Notes under the pieces: generated by a model
The model's database searches: none
What the model was told of the DNA's origin: nothing
What the model saw: the letters and a program-made list of their open reading frames with translations, nothing else
Position numbers and translations under genes: made by a program
Assembly (NCBI GenBank): GCA_902806565.1
Contig: CADCXA010000035.1
Location: forward strand, 26,803-90,802
DNA from: Hypoxylon rubiginosum
Taxonomy: Eukaryota; Ascomycota; Sordariomycetes; Xylariales; Hypoxylaceae
DNA length: 64,000 nt
Direction of reading: 5' to 3'
Part shown: in pieces, positions 1 through 11,763 of the stretch
How positions within the stretch are numbered: position 1 is the stretch's first letter
Layout: each line of letters begins with the position of its first letter

Positions 1-754
1 CTGTAGCTTCTGGCACCAATAAAGTGGTGAATTATATGGATTATCCAGACTGAACTTATTACGGGCCGTTTCGAATTGTTTCACGGCATCTTGCTCTTGG
101 ATGAGAGTCCAGATTAGGCACTCGAGAAAGATACATCCAAGACTCCAAATATCCTTGGATCGTGAGACCCTTCCTTGAACAACATGCTCTGGAGCGCTGT
201 AAACTGGGTCTCCGGTTGATGCTTTGCGATTATAGAGCTCCTCGGTGGATTTAACGGCCGTATATTTGACGTCGCCGGATCCGAAGTCGCCTAATTTCCA
301 CACCGGACGGTTTGCTTTGCCGGACTCAAAAAGCAAGATATTTGCTGGTTTGAGATCGTGATGAAACCCGATCCGTCTAGTGGGTAAACTTTCGCCTTCG
401 GATGAAATGTACTCATGAAGGTATTCGATAGCTTCACAAGTACCCAACATTTGTTCGATAAGCCAGATTCCGATACCGGACATGACGTCGGGAGGTGGTT
501 TATGTTTGAGGTATTGGTTTAGATCGCAAACTGCAAGTGGAAACAGCATATATGATGCATCTGGAACAGCCCAAGAAGACAGAAGCTGTATGATGTGCTG
601 ATGAGGAACTTTGGGATTTGGGAAGGCAAACCTCGTAGGCTCCGAGGCGAACTCTGAATACTTCTCCCACAGTACCGGACCCAAGGAGATCGTCCCTGGG
701 ATTGAACCTGAATGGAACTAGAAACCCAGGGCATTGTATTTCGATGATAGCCAT
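1..754 (-). pseudogene. protein kinase, broken N-lobe, runs off the window start
   Basis: Read on the minus strand, this is a eukaryotic-type serine/threonine kinase domain. A start codon at 754 leads to a glycine-rich loop GSGTVG. In a different frame follow HQHIIQLLSSW, a catalytic loop HHDLKPANILL (HRD changed to HHD), DFG within LGDFGSGD, the activation-segment APE and the DIWSLGC helix, open to base 1. The order matches the canonical fold. Between the Gly loop and HQHIIQLL there are only about 25 codons and one frame change. The beta3 strand with the ATP-binding lysine and the alphaC glutamate are not visible. No convincing intron repairs the frame. I infer a kinase inactivated by a deletion plus frameshift, with its 3' end outside the window. 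Kinases of this style are common in fungal NLR-like and self-recognition gene families, and the nearby hydrolase and ankyrin genes fit such a neighbourhood. The kinase call is firm, the pseudogene call moderate. Confidence 0.72.
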
Positions 755-961
755 TATTATTAGATCTCAGCTGTCGTCAAACGGAAAATGCCTTCCTTCT
801 GTGTGCTGGCTGACTGATGGTATCACAGCCCTATGTTTCGGGATTTCGGGGAGAGAGGGTTAGGGTTGCCAGTATATCACTGTAGGGGATGATTGTGTTG
901 GCCGCCTGCCATGTTAGGTAGATTCTGCCAGCCACCGACCCATTTTACTTGAACCTCCAAA

Positions 962-1091
962 AATTTAATGACATAATCTTCCATATGCCCTATAACTGCC
1001 CTATAGTACAGGGACTTAAGTGCTGAGCACAGCTATAATTACAGTGAGTTACAGCGTGCACCTTCTATACCTACGGACTATGTCATCAATT
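962..1091. mobile_element. short inverted-repeat element (about 130 bp), internally deleted relative of the element at 46135-46706
   Basis: The ends are imperfect inverted repeats (left TTAATGACATAAT, right ATGTCATCAATT). The left part (ccatatgccctataactgcc...acagggac) and right part (ctataattacagygagttacagc) both recur in the same order in the longer element at 46135-46706. The flank at 1098-1140 (ggcggttttgggtaatatggccagccgt) also recurs, inverted, beside the second copy at about 46082-46120. The longer element carries a tandem-repeat core that is missing here, so this copy looks like an internal-deletion derivative. No coding capacity. Superfamily not assigned. Confidence 0.6.
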
Positions 1092-1329
1092 TTCAGGCGG
1101 GTTGGCGGTTTTGGGTAATATGGCCAGCCGTCTCTGGGCCATCCAGTCGCTATCTGGCAACTTTTGCTATACTCACTATTAGTACGGCCCGCCAGCAATC
1201 CCACCAGGGCGGTGAAGACGGCGCAGTCCGTGATATAATAACACTTCTTTCGCTCTATGGGACAGAAGATATACTGCAGTGTAATGCGTAGCCATTCGTG
1301 CGATAAACTCTCCCTTAGGATCACTTACT

Positions 1330-1800
1330 ACTTCCCCTTAGTTGTTGGGTCTTATGATCAGTCGCACGTACCCCTATAATTCCTAGTTCCTCCAGTCTCT
1401 AGCTGACTTGGTTAGCAAGCTTCGCAAGTGTCGACTTGTTTAGACTCCGAGATGGCCGGCTAAGGCGTCTTGGTTTAACTGCTGAAGCCAATGGTATAAA
1501 GGGCCTTTCTGGGAGCTTGTGGTCTTAATCGCCATACCGTCTAGAATAGGCTATAGATTGCTTTTAGGCCTCTGCGTCACTCCTGGATGCCACCGAGGAT
1601 GAACATCCCATCTACTGAATGGTACCGCAGTCATAGGCCTCCAATATATCGCATGATAGCGGGGTATCCCAAGCTTTGGTACAGAGCAACCGTCGTCACA
1701 TATCCCAATAGCTTCTAGCCATGGGTTTAATAGGCCCTGTAGAGCTTGTGTGGCTTTAAGATGCTCTTTAGTAATCTAAGAGGGTGCCTTATGGGAGGTA
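1330..1800 (-). pseudogene. unrecognised decayed reading frame
   Basis: On the minus strand one frame is coherent for about 75 codons (contains EAIGICDDGCSVPK and RYHAIYWRPM), then meets a stop and continues for another 40 codons in the same frame (contains KGPLYHWLQQLNQDAL) before a second stop. Composition looks protein-like but I do not recognise a family. It lies directly beside the inverted-repeat element at 962-1091, so it may be transposon-derived. Weakly supported. Confidence 0.25.
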
Positions 1801-2459
1801 ATATCAGAGATTCTGCCTAGGTATTCTGCGCCACTTCCCGCATGCCCTCGAGCTGTCAAGATCTCGTCCTTATCACAGGCTTGGTTGAATTCCCCTCTCC
1901 TGGTCTTTCAATATGCTTTGGATTGCTTCGGCTAGACGATGTAAGTGGCTCATCCCATTCAAGAGATAGCTAGCTCTTGCTGTTTCTATTACTGGCTTCT
2001 GCACCACATGTCACTCGAATACCAGTTACGGCACTTCCAAATAAAACAAGTGCCCCCTGTACCCTTACAGACATATAGGTCTTGTACACAAACCCGAGAA
2101 TTGGGCCTTGGTTGCAGAGTTTCGTACACTCAGATGCAGCATTGGAAACGGTGCCTAAGCACCTCAGTAGCCGGAGTGTTTTTATATATGAATACCGAGA
2201 TACAGTGTTTCTTGGAGATGGACAGACCGAAATCATGTGGCTATACCTGTGCCTTGCGGCTTTTGCCGAATACAATGACTATATCTTGACATTATGTAAG
2301 GCTGAAAGGGCTATGTCCTGTCTCAATTTGATGCTGATCTCTCCTTCTCCCTTTCACCGTCTCGGTTTAATTCCTTGCACGAAGACGAAGGTGGTCTGTA
2401 TCAGTATATTATGACTTCCTAACTGCATCCACATCCTTTGTACTTCGGGCTCCGGCCGC

Positions 2460-3235
2460 TTAACACCATGCATAACGCTCGTTGTTGACCCATATCAACG
2501 GACTCGTCCTATCACCGCTCTTGTCATACCATAGGTGAGGCGTTCCAAAAAACACAACGCCAGCTACTAGTTCAAGCGTTTTTCGGTGTTGTAATGGCAA
2601 CGCAGGGTTGGATAGAACGCTCAAGACCTGTAATATCTCAGCCATCATTCCCGCTTAAAAAGAAGACTGGGGATCAATATTCATGTACTCATTTTACAAC
2701 TATGCCTCCCAGGCCATACCCAACAAAGATGACTGGTTTTTGGAATATCTACGATTATTAGCCTTACACTATAGACCATTTGGGCTATCCTGATTCGAGA
2801 TGGGTTGCACACAGACCTGAAACCTGGGTGCCTCGCTCTGCAAGTTAAAAAGCAACTCGTCTCCCTTTTCGCTAAGTTGACGCCATATGGAAGCACCGTG
2901 AAGAGATATGCGAAATTCTAGACGAAGAATCTGAATGCTCGCGCTATCCGGCGGTATAATGGAATTTACCCAGCTCAATGAGGGCTTCGTATGGGTGCCA
3001 TCCTTGGTAAAATCTCCCACGACGACTATGCTACCTGGGTGGTTAGATCAGGCATCGCGTAGGAGTCGAATAGGTACTCACTTAAGCTCCGGAGGCGTCT
3101 CGGGGTGACCGAGCGGAAAGGCAACGATGCGACTCGGTTCCATGATGATATCGTGTCGTCATGGATTATGTGAACAAGCTCCTTCTCGGGCGGGAAGAGT
3201 CCGACATGAAAACACCACAAAAGCCAATGAGCCAA
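2460..3235 (-). pseudogene. alpha/beta hydrolase remnant (SesB/DUF676-like)
   Basis: Minus-strand pieces match the fungal lipase-like domain found at the N-terminus of many NLR-like proteins and in SesB-type esterases. In order they are a segment ending GDELLFNL (about 2850), then KPVIFVGYGLGGIVVK (about 2700-2745), then LELVAGVVFFGTPH (about 2530-2575). The nucleophile elbow, usually GHSLGG, reads GYGLGG, so the catalytic serine is absent. The frame changes between the pieces, and after FFGTPH the reading frame ends within about 25 codons, so the C-terminal half is missing. A candidate first exon begins with an ATG at 3143 and ends at a GTGAGT donor near 3080. Short introns could explain one frame change, but the truncated end argues for a relic. 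No NACHT or NB-ARC sequence is seen downstream. Confidence 0.5.
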
Positions 3236-3429
3236 AGCGGAGGGCTTAGGGACCGTGATACGAGGCGACTATGGTGGGATCCCTTCGAAGTGAGAGATGA
3301 AGCAGAACCTCGTCGCCGATCTTGACCTAAGCCAGTAAAGCAAAGGCTGGTCAAGCACATCTCATTTGCCGAAAAGAAAATGGCACAGCCACACAGTATG
3401 TACCTAGAGAGTTCTGCCAGGTTTTCCTT

Positions 3430-3610
3430 TACTTCATGTACCTAGCCTACACGGCATTTAATAAATTATATATCAATAATATCGAAAAATGTTTTTAATT
3501 TTTCCTATTTATTTTATATCACTATTCATCAATAAATATTTTATAATATTAAAAAAGAACTCTTTTTCAATTCCAGTATTTATTATTTACAATAGTTAGT
3601 TACATTCATT
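3430..3610. other. small A+T-rich pocket between genes
   Basis: A roughly 180-base stretch dominated by A and T (taataaattatatatc...ttataatatt) between ordinary mixed-composition DNA. No gene or structured repeat is seen. It resembles, on a small scale, the RIP-like block at the right end of the window. The interval 3611-4014 also holds nothing I can support. Confidence 0.4.
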
Positions 3611-4014
3611 GCTCTTCGGCACACTTCCGTCCCAACGGGACAAGTGACCGGGCTCAAACGCACCGTAGACTCAGAGTATCCCCCCCTGGAACTCATCATG
3701 GTTCAAACTCATGCCGCCTGCTCCGTATCCTTCTCAGATGATACCAAGTCGAGGCCTCCGATCAACTTTTATTCGTCCCTCCCAGCCTTTCCACGTCCGC
3801 GAGGGATTAAAATGCATATGAATTGCTATTCCCTGTTGGAGACGTCAACGTCAGAAATCCCCTGCTTGAAAATTGAAAAATAGCTTACGCTATGCGTGAA
3901 GCACAGCTACCGAACGTACCATTAGACGGCTTGTTCAGGACTCCATCCTCAAGTTTATGCCGAAAACAATGGCAAGTTGATCATGCGAAAGCTCGTAAGA
4001 TATGAAGGGAGCTC

Positions 4015-6353
4015 TCAAGAGAAATCGCTGCTGTACTTGAACAACAGATCGATCCCTTCGCGATTTCGACATTCTTGGAGGATTTCCAAAGGTAGCCAGA
4101 GTTTGGAAGTCATGGGATCAGTTAGGGTCATATTCGCGTCGACTCCGAGACGGAAAAACATTTCCAGCAAGGCGCTTGTGGCGGGTCCCGGTCCTCGATG
4201 GCAGACAGTCCACATAATCTTGGGTAAGAGCGGTGAGTTGAGGTTCACGAGCCCCCGTTCTATTATGCACCTCACGAGCTCGACCATCTCGTCAAAATGA
4301 ATGGCGATCTCGAGGTCGCAAGGAAGCCCTTCGATGGTAGGCGCTCGAAGAGGATCCGCGCCGAAATCGAGTAGAACCATACCTAAGGCATGGTTTCCTT
4401 GTTCAATGGCCAAGCGAAGGGGACTTTTTCCGAAATAGTCGACGTGGTTTATACCCTTGCACGCACTCTCGGGGTAGTAATATTCGCCTGCGCCTGCCTC
4501 CAGTAGCTTCTGCACCATATGTAGGTTGCCAATTTCACACGCGTGGAGGAGACAGGTCCAACCGCTCGGAGACACATACGCCCATGGCGCACCAGCGTCT
4601 AAGATGATCTCTGCGACCTTGATGCTTTTGAATTGCAGTGCTGCGAACAAGTAGGTATCGCTGCAGATAAGTTCGCACGCGTCTCTGAATTGGAGAGTAT
4701 ACTGGAGCGCCTCAACATTGTCCTTACGAACAGCATGCTTCAGCATCGAAGCAATACCATCTCCCCGCGGTCTCGCACCAAGTTGTTGTAGGAGCTTGCA
4801 GATCTCAAAGTCATTGGATTTGAACAATGGATCGAGTAGATAGCTAGCGCAGCTATCCATTCCGCCTGAGGGCGGGCCGTGAGCCAAGAGTAATCTTGCG
4901 GTCTCGGTCTTGTCAGGGTGTGTCCTCCCAGAGAAACATAGCAATTCGAAAGGATAGCGGCCGAAACTATCCGGAATGGTCGCCGAAGCTCCCCGTCCCA
5001 GGAGCAACTTTACGATAGAGAGTAGCGGAGCGTCCTCGGGAGCCGTACCTAGCAGACAGGCTTTCGAGAGCGGAGTCTCACCGTTAAGATCCCGAGCATT
5101 GACATGAGCTCCAGCGTCTATCAAGTACTGGACGACAGGTAGGAAGCCTCCGTATGCCGCATACATCAGAGGAGTGTGGCCATTGTCCAACCTTTCTGCG
5201 TTAACATCCGCTCCCCTATCAACGAGAAGCTTCACAAGCGTCAATCGATCGATTTGCTGTAGCGGACCTTGCTGCAAGTCGTCTTTTCGTTGAGGCGAAG
5301 GGTCCATCGACTTCTGGCAACACATGTGCAAGGGGGTGGTGGTATGAAAAGGGCGGAGGTCAGCCCCTAGCTGAAGAAGACGGTAGGCCTCGGCAAGGCG
5401 ACCCCAAGCACACGCACTCAATAGTAGCGAGCGGCCATCCGCAATCTTGGCATTGACGTTCGCTCCATTCTGTACGAGCCACTCAACCGTTTCCCAATTG
5501 GACGCCTCGAATGCTACCGAAAGCGGGCTCCTGCCGTAAGGGTCTTCAATGTCGATGGGTGGCCGGAAATGATCCAAGAGGAGGCGAGAGATTTCAAGAT
5601 TTCCGGTGTGGCATGATACGTGTAGAGCTGTTATGTACTTGTCGGAGGAGCCCAATGTTCTCGTGGCGACTTGAAAGGAAGCACCTCCAGCCAAGAGCAG
5701 CTGGACCATCGTAAGATCGTTGTGACACTAGCGTCAAGGATTAGCAACTACTTAGATACGTTTTGTTGAGCGAAGGAGCGCATAAAACTTACGATGGCTG
5801 TATGAAGAGGCATCCACCATGGCTGACCGTCCAAGTTGATGTCGTGGTGATACACGGATGGGTAAATACATGAACAGAATTGATGAGAGAGGGCGTGGAC
5901 GTTTGCCCCCTTTTCCAGTAAGAAGCTGACCACATCATGATGGCCTAGACGAATAGCGTCGTGGAGCGGCGTCCATAATTCCGAATATGGAAAAGGATGT
6001 AGTTTCACTTCACCTGTAGAAGGACCATCTGGCATATTCTCGGCCAACATCATCATCGCTCTCGCTAGCCTCGTGGAATCTAGAAGAATACGCCTCTGCA
6101 TTTCCACAAGGCTGTCAACGAAGGCTAGGTCGGGATTGGTGCCTGTTGCTAGTAATTTACCGAGTACGCTTGTGTTTCCATCTTGGATGGCCCGCTTCGT
6201 GACTTGCTCGTTATTTCGAAGACGGCGGTAAAGAATCGGGTCAAAAGCTGCATTGAGGTCACGGCAGGAAAGATGGAGATTGGCGATGTCCTCGGTAGGC
6301 AGGTATTCTGCTGTAAGATGAAGCAGGTCAAGTGGCATCGTTAGGAGCGCCAT
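4015..6353 (-). CDS. F-box and ankyrin-repeat protein
   Basis: Two exons on the minus strand: 6353-5793 and 5727-4015, with a 65-bp GTAAGT...TAG intron (5728-5792). The join restores an ankyrin repeat (PLHTAI-CHNDLTMVQLLL) and gives 757 residues. The N-terminus (about residues 5-45: MPLDLLHLTAEYL...LSCRDLNAAF) is a fungal F-box. The rest is a long ankyrin array with signatures such as TPLHDAIRLGHHDVVSFLLEKGA, TPLMYAAYGG and SPLRLAIEQGNHALGMVLL. F-box proteins act as substrate adaptors of SCF ubiquitin ligases, with ankyrins as the likely target-binding surface; that role is inferred from the family. The ATG at 6351-6353 directly precedes the F-box, and no upstream in-frame ATG is needed. The gene appears intact. 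Partner and substrate are unknown. Confidence 0.85.
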
Positions 6354-7169
6354 CTTTGATACACTGCGACGTCTTACTTCCGAAATAATGTAACACCAGA
6401 ACTGAAGTTATCTTCGTTAGGATAGAGTAGAAATCAATATTGGGGACGTGGAGGGTTGAAGGGTTGAGTAGGCGGCGCTGTTCGTAATTGTGGCGCTGTG
6501 CTGCTATGTTATTGAAGGTAAAAGTTTTAGCCCTCTTTTTGCGTGTGTGGCGCACAAACAAGTGCTACTTCTTTTTGGATTCGACGCTAGTGAGGTCCAA
6601 GCGTCCGTGCAGGGCACAACTTTATACTGTAGGTACCTTAGGTACCTTAGGTAGGTATAAGGCCATCTATCGAGGTTGATCCAAGGTTGTTATCGAATAA
6701 CATTACTGAATAACACCTTAATCACTACCTAAGTCGTCTACCGCCGCCATCTCGCCAATACCTGTAGCATTCAGCACTATTGACTATTGAAGAAGCTGCT
6801 CATTGCCCCCAAACAGAAATGTTCATTGTAAGAACTTGGGATTGTTGAATTCGTCCTAGGTACCTATCTCAGTCTTAGCATGCATTCATTCATGGGAATG
6901 GGAACTTTCAACGGGCAATTCACCTACAGTAAATTCCAAGTACAGTTATCATGGGACACAATCTTCAACGATGTGCAATTGCCTTCACACAGGGGCATCC
7001 CTTTGATATCCATAGTAAATCTTTGACTTGGGTTGTGAGTTTAGTGCAACTTGTCGGTCGTTTCGTAGCAAGGCGATTATGCTGATATATATACCCTAGG
7101 TAGGTAGGTATATATATATATTCTAACGCACATGTTGATGTTAGTGTTCAGGGGTTGAGTTCTAAATAA

Positions 7170-7587
7170 AGAGCTGTGCTATTTGAAGAGTGTTCGCAGA
7201 GTGGTTTTTGAACCTGCTGGGCCAGCTGGCAATATAGACCTCTATACCTCCCTCAAATATTTACAAGTATTCGTAATATTTTGAAGCTATTCGCAACGCC
7301 TCCATCACATACCTACCACCTAGGTACCACCTGTCCATATAGCTGTCAGGGTCTTAGCCTTCGCCATCCAGGTAATAGCATAGAAGATAAGCCCCTTAGT
7401 TCCTAGGCCCCTTTGCCCTAGCCTCTTATATATACCTGGAGCTTTGCAAAGCATTTGGATTGTAGCAAAACAAGTAGAAAAACTGAAGTTATACAAAGCA
7501 AACTGCTTCCCGAAGTGACGGCCGGGGAGCCGGGTTGCCAGCTGGTCAAAAAACACTCTGCGAACACTCTCCAAATAGCACAGCTCT
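7170..7587. mobile_element. MITE-like element with 50-60-bp terminal inverted repeats
   Basis: Bases 7170-7232 (agagctgtgctatttgaaga...ccagctggcaa) and 7535-7587 (ttgccagctgg...aatagcacagctct) are inverted copies with few mismatches and one small insertion. They bound a 418-bp unit without coding capacity, which is the layout of a miniature inverted-repeat transposable element. Flanking bases (left ...ctaaata, right agttatta) do not show a target-site duplication I can define with confidence. Confidence 0.7.
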
Positions 7588-10138
7588 AGTTATTAAAGCG
7601 AACAAGTGGACGGGTTAGGCTTCTGTTCAATATGTCCTGTAATCGGGATGGACCTTATGAAGTAACTTATGAATTATAAGGTTTGCGAGGGACCTCGATA
7701 CGAACCGACAGGACCGGCTTGTCGTCACTTCTACCACATGATAAGCCGGAGAAAGGTCCGCACAGTATTACTGGCACCGTGATTCGGCAACACAGTGGCG
7801 ACGGATTTAGAACACAGTAGCCATACAAATGAACCGCAACTCTCCCTTCAAGAGAAAATGCTTGATTATTTCGAATTTCTCATGCGTATAATAGAGAAAT
7901 AAAGAAATGAATTAGAAGTGATGGCATTTGCCATGTAACCCTAACGTAGTAGGTCAGGTTCGCAATAGATCGATCTCTTAGCGAAATTACAGCGTTAATA
8001 CCTCATTCAGTAAACGTATTTCCTATACAGTTGGCCCCCAGTTGCCAGCTTCTTGTACCTGAAACAAGTGTCTGAGCTGATTGGCCACACTGACTGACAG
8101 ACAGCTCAGACACCTACTTGGTCGATGAAACTGACAAGATCGGCGAAGGGAGGCCTCTGCTCATGGAGATGACGCAATAGAACTTGAGATGTAGATTTAT
8201 AGATGTAGGTCGGGTACAAAGGGGATGCAAAGCTCTCAGATTATCATGGCCTACTCTATACCGCTTGAGGATATTGAAGATCTAGCATCGGGCTATTTAC
8301 GAAGGAGGGAACCGGCGAGTTACTATGGATACAGCTGTCTTACCTGAGATGATGGTCGGTGAAGGACACGTGCACCGTAAATGCAACCCTCATACGAGTA
8401 GATGCAGATATGTAAAGAGCCTCTTTAAGCAAATGAACAAAGAAGTCTGGATGTATGTATGAGCTAAGCAGACTTGTGAGAAAATATTGAACTTGGAGGG
8501 TGAAAAGATCGGAGTAGGTTGCGATCGATAAAACACCCTGGTCATATTGTACCAATTAGGGGTTGAATGACGAGCATGGTTCTAGCTCCAAGCTCATTGA
8601 TTGGTCAATCCATTCAGAATCAATTAAACGCGGTTGGAGTTAGAACGCGTGTAAGTCGCGTCAAGACGCGTCTTCCACACTTCCACACTTTCTCCGTTTC
8701 CGCCAGTCTGCCCCCACCACCAGACAGACCTATTCTCTTTTGCCCTCCCCTTCCAGAGGCCCTCTCGTCTCTTCCACTCTCCCGATACCTCCGATACTTG
8801 CCAGCCGAAGGAATTGAGTACCTAGGTACTGTTGCACTCAAGTACCGGTCGAAACCAACCGGGGAATTCTTCGTAAAGTGCGTGCAGATACTTATGCAAG
8901 AGTGGACAAGAGTGGACTAGAAGACCAATCAACCGCAACGGTATCTACATGCCCCCGTCAAAGCCGCTGTCCCTGCAATAGACACCTGGCGTACAGTCAA
9001 GGAGTTGTCTTTATTATTGTAGCAATTGTATTGGAAGGGCTTAATTCTAGGAGGCACATATGTTCTCTAGAGGTTTGATATCAGCTGATCATACGAGACC
9101 TCAGTTCTATCTATTACGCACCATTGACGGACGATGGAAAGGAAGTTATGTATGTAGGTAAGCAAAAGGCACCTAGGTATCCCAAAAGGGCTGCCTAACG
9201 AATAGGTGGGTGTACCCGTTGATTACGCCATGAGCCGTTTTCTTCAATGTCTATCGCCTTGCATGCATTATCAAGATGCAAGGGCGGACAAGAACGAGGG
9301 GGTTGCTGATGGTGGTGTGGGTGATCTAAGGCTAAGGTCTCGGGGCTGTTTTTCCATTACAACTCGATTAGACGGGTTATAGGAAATACTTGACGGCATA
9401 TAAGTCTATCCTCATTAAAGAACCCATTATGCATCGCGCAAGGATCAGCAGGGTGACTGTCGAAATCGAGAATGCACTCGAGATCTTGATCCGAATCCTT
9501 CACTAACACTATCTTATAATTGCGGTAGACCTGTATAGGATGCGTCTATGACGAAATATCCGGTCGAAAATAGCTTGCTGGCTTCCTTATCAAAGCCGAG
9601 AGGAACCTGTCTCTGGCTGTAACCTGACCGTCTCTACATCTTGAGCATTTGCATTCTTGCCCCGATGGAAATTTCTCTGTGTGGTCGGGAAGTCGAGAGT
9701 TTCACCGCATGAGCGTCTACGAAGCGCAACGCTCATCTGACACCCATTAGCAACCCTTGATTGCTCGCCTAGGTAAGTTCCGGGGCCTGAGAACGGCGCC
9801 CTTGGAAATATGGAGGGCGCAAAGGGCGGTTGCAGAGTAGAACGTAGCGTATCTCTCGACATCTAGATGGAGTGAACAGAGTCATTCGGGTAGTACACCA
9901 AGTCGAAAAGGGGACTTTGAATGAGACTATATTGTAAGACTATCCCCAACGAAGACGAAGCTACAAGACTTAGGTCTAGAGAGGACTGAGCGGTGGATCT
10001 TTGACGGGTCGATCAGGACTAGCCGGTTCTCAAATCTCCTGCATGATGCCTCGTGGCACACCATCTTCAAAGAAAACTACGGATTAGACAGCCAGACAAG
10101 CCAAAAAGGCTTAGGAAGAGAAGACGATAAGTTACCAA

Positions 10139-10174
10139 GTGGATAGTAGATAGTGGATAGTAGATAGTGGATAG
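10139..10174. repeat. 14-bp minisatellite
   Basis: The unit gtggatagtagata is repeated about 2.6 times, followed by related ggatag motifs up to about 10186. Confidence 0.8.
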
Positions 10175-10929
10175 GTAGCGGATAGGCACTCCAATGATTA
10201 GAATCGCGGTGTAAGGGTTGTGTCAAAGTCTTGAACGGTGTAAGTGGTGTTAGTTCTCGGCTCTATCCTCTTCCCCTCCCCCTGGTTCGTCTGGTTTTAG
10301 TTGGTTTAGTCGGTTTAGTTACCGTACCTTGGGGCTAGGTACCTAGCTCTGTTCCTAGCATTCCCCTGTAATCATTTTTCTCTTCTCTGGTCCACTATTG
10401 GCCTCTACACCTCTAGACCGAAAACGGTACGTATCATGTGGTCCGTCCGTGCAACCTTGACAGGCAGAGTCAGACAGTTTTTGGGGGCAGGGCAGGGTTT
10501 TCCTGGGGGGTGTTTCGCTGGTCTTATTAGGCGCATTATTCCAGCCATCCCGTCCATTCCGCTCTCCTCCCACCCCAAGCTTCTACCTTTCCCACTTACA
10601 CCTCCATCACCTAGCAACCAGCAACGAGCAATCAGCAACCAACACCCAGCATAACCATTGATCGCGAGCGCATACCGTCGCATTTACCAACCTTCAACCG
10701 TATATCGCATCGTCGTCGCAGAAGGATATTTACTTTTTGGAACCGCTCAAAGATATTTGGATCGATTTGCGCAATCTTTATTCGCATCCCTCAGCGCCGC
10801 GCGCATCGCATCTTTGACTCGTCGCGGTCGCATTCGAAAACCTTCCAACACTGCGCCTTCACTTACAACACATCAGCGCTATCGCACACAAAGATACATA
10901 TATAAAAACATATTTTACAAATCGCCAAG

Positions 10930-11763
10930 ATGCTCATGCCGTCTGCACTTTCGTGCGACTCGTCGCATCCGCCTGTCACCAGGCTTCAATCTGCTCTTTT
11001 CGCATCGCCGCCTGCCAGCCCCCCAACGAGCGCACACAGCAGCACTTTCGGAAACATCTTCAACTCGTGTCGCGCCCTCCAGTCCATGCTAACGACGCCC
11101 GCGACAATCCCTTCCAATGACAGCCTCCCCGCGCCCCGAGATCCACTCCCCACACCGCCAATGGCTCACACCGCTCTTCCGCCCCTGAAGCTGCGCCTGC
11201 GATCGCGCAAAGCAGATGCCAACGGGGAGGCCATTCCCCGCAAGAAGGTCGTGAAGCGGCCCGCCGCGCCTCCACGTGGCATCAATAAGAGGCGTCGCGC
11301 CGTCGAGGACGACGTGGGGCGTGACGACGACATTGACAGCGACCTCGAGATCGGCAGCGCGGACAACCAAGACCAGAGCCAGGATGCGGACGAATCAAGC
11401 TTCCGACCCAGCACACCAAAGCGCGCTCGCATTGCGCCGGAAGTGATCCCGCTCGGCCTAGAGCGCAACGACTTCCACAACCTGCACACCTCCAATGGTG
11501 AGGAAGAGAGCACAGTGGAAGGGACAGAGGTGGAGATAGAAGCCGACGGGGAGAAGTGGAGCAAGGAAGACGACCGGATACTAGTCGAGCTTGTCCTGGA
11601 GAAGCTCAAGCTCTCCAAGACGGATTGGCAAGACTGCGCACGGAGCCTAGGCAAGGACCGGAGTAGTATCGGGCGAAGATGGAGGAGTCTGATGATAAAT
11701 GGGGACGTGGGCCTCAAGTCGTCGAGGAGTCGACGGGGCAAGATTCACAGCACCTGGAGGTGA
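10930..11763 (+). CDS. nuclear protein with C-terminal Myb/SANT-like domain
   Basis: Single exon, 277 residues. The C-terminal 60 residues (about 208-265) contain three spaced tryptophans in a Myb/SANT-like helix-turn-helix: KWSKEDDRILVELVLEK, TDWQDCARSLGK and SIGRRWRSLM. The middle holds basic clusters typical of nuclear localisation signals (RKKVVKRP, NKRRRAVED) and an acidic serine-rich stretch (about 125-155). The N-terminal 80 residues are low-complexity Ser/Pro-rich; translation could instead start at the ATG at 11089, losing about 53 residues. Function is inferred as DNA or chromatin binding. No target is evident from context. It looks like a conserved Pezizomycotina gene unrelated to the cluster downstream. 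Confidence 0.72.
   Translation: MLMPSALSCDSSHPPVTRLQSALFASPPASPPTSAHSSTFGNIFNSCRALQSMLTTPATIPSNDSLPAPRDPLPTPPMAHTALPPLKLRLRSRKADANGEAIPRKKVVKRPAAPPRGINKRRRAVEDDVGRDDDIDSDLEIGSADNQDQSQDADESSFRPSTPKRARIAPEVIPLGLERNDFHNLHTSNGEEESTVEGTEVEIEADGEKWSKEDDRILVELVLEKLKLSKTDWQDCARSLGKDRSSIGRRWRSLMINGDVGLKSSRSRRGKIHSTWR

Larger units (their letters stand above)
6354..10929. other. long intergenic region
   Basis: About 4.6 kb between the divergently transcribed F-box/ankyrin and Myb-like genes. It holds the MITE-like element at 7170-7587, a 14-bp minisatellite at 10139-10174, and several TACCTAGGTA-type palindromes (about 6630-6655, 6857, 7095-7110, 8819, 9171, 10336-10350). Short open frames at 8567-8920 and 9590-9862 have no recognisable domain and low-complexity composition, so I do not call them. 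The last 500 bases (10400-10929) are pyrimidine- and A-rich, as expected of the promoter and leader of the Myb-like gene. Confidence 0.5.

Noticed and set aside
10658..11092. 144-codon frame upstream of and overlapping the Myb-like gene
   Set aside because: Arg/Ser-rich low-complexity translation of a leader region. The overlapping frame has the conserved Myb-like domain.
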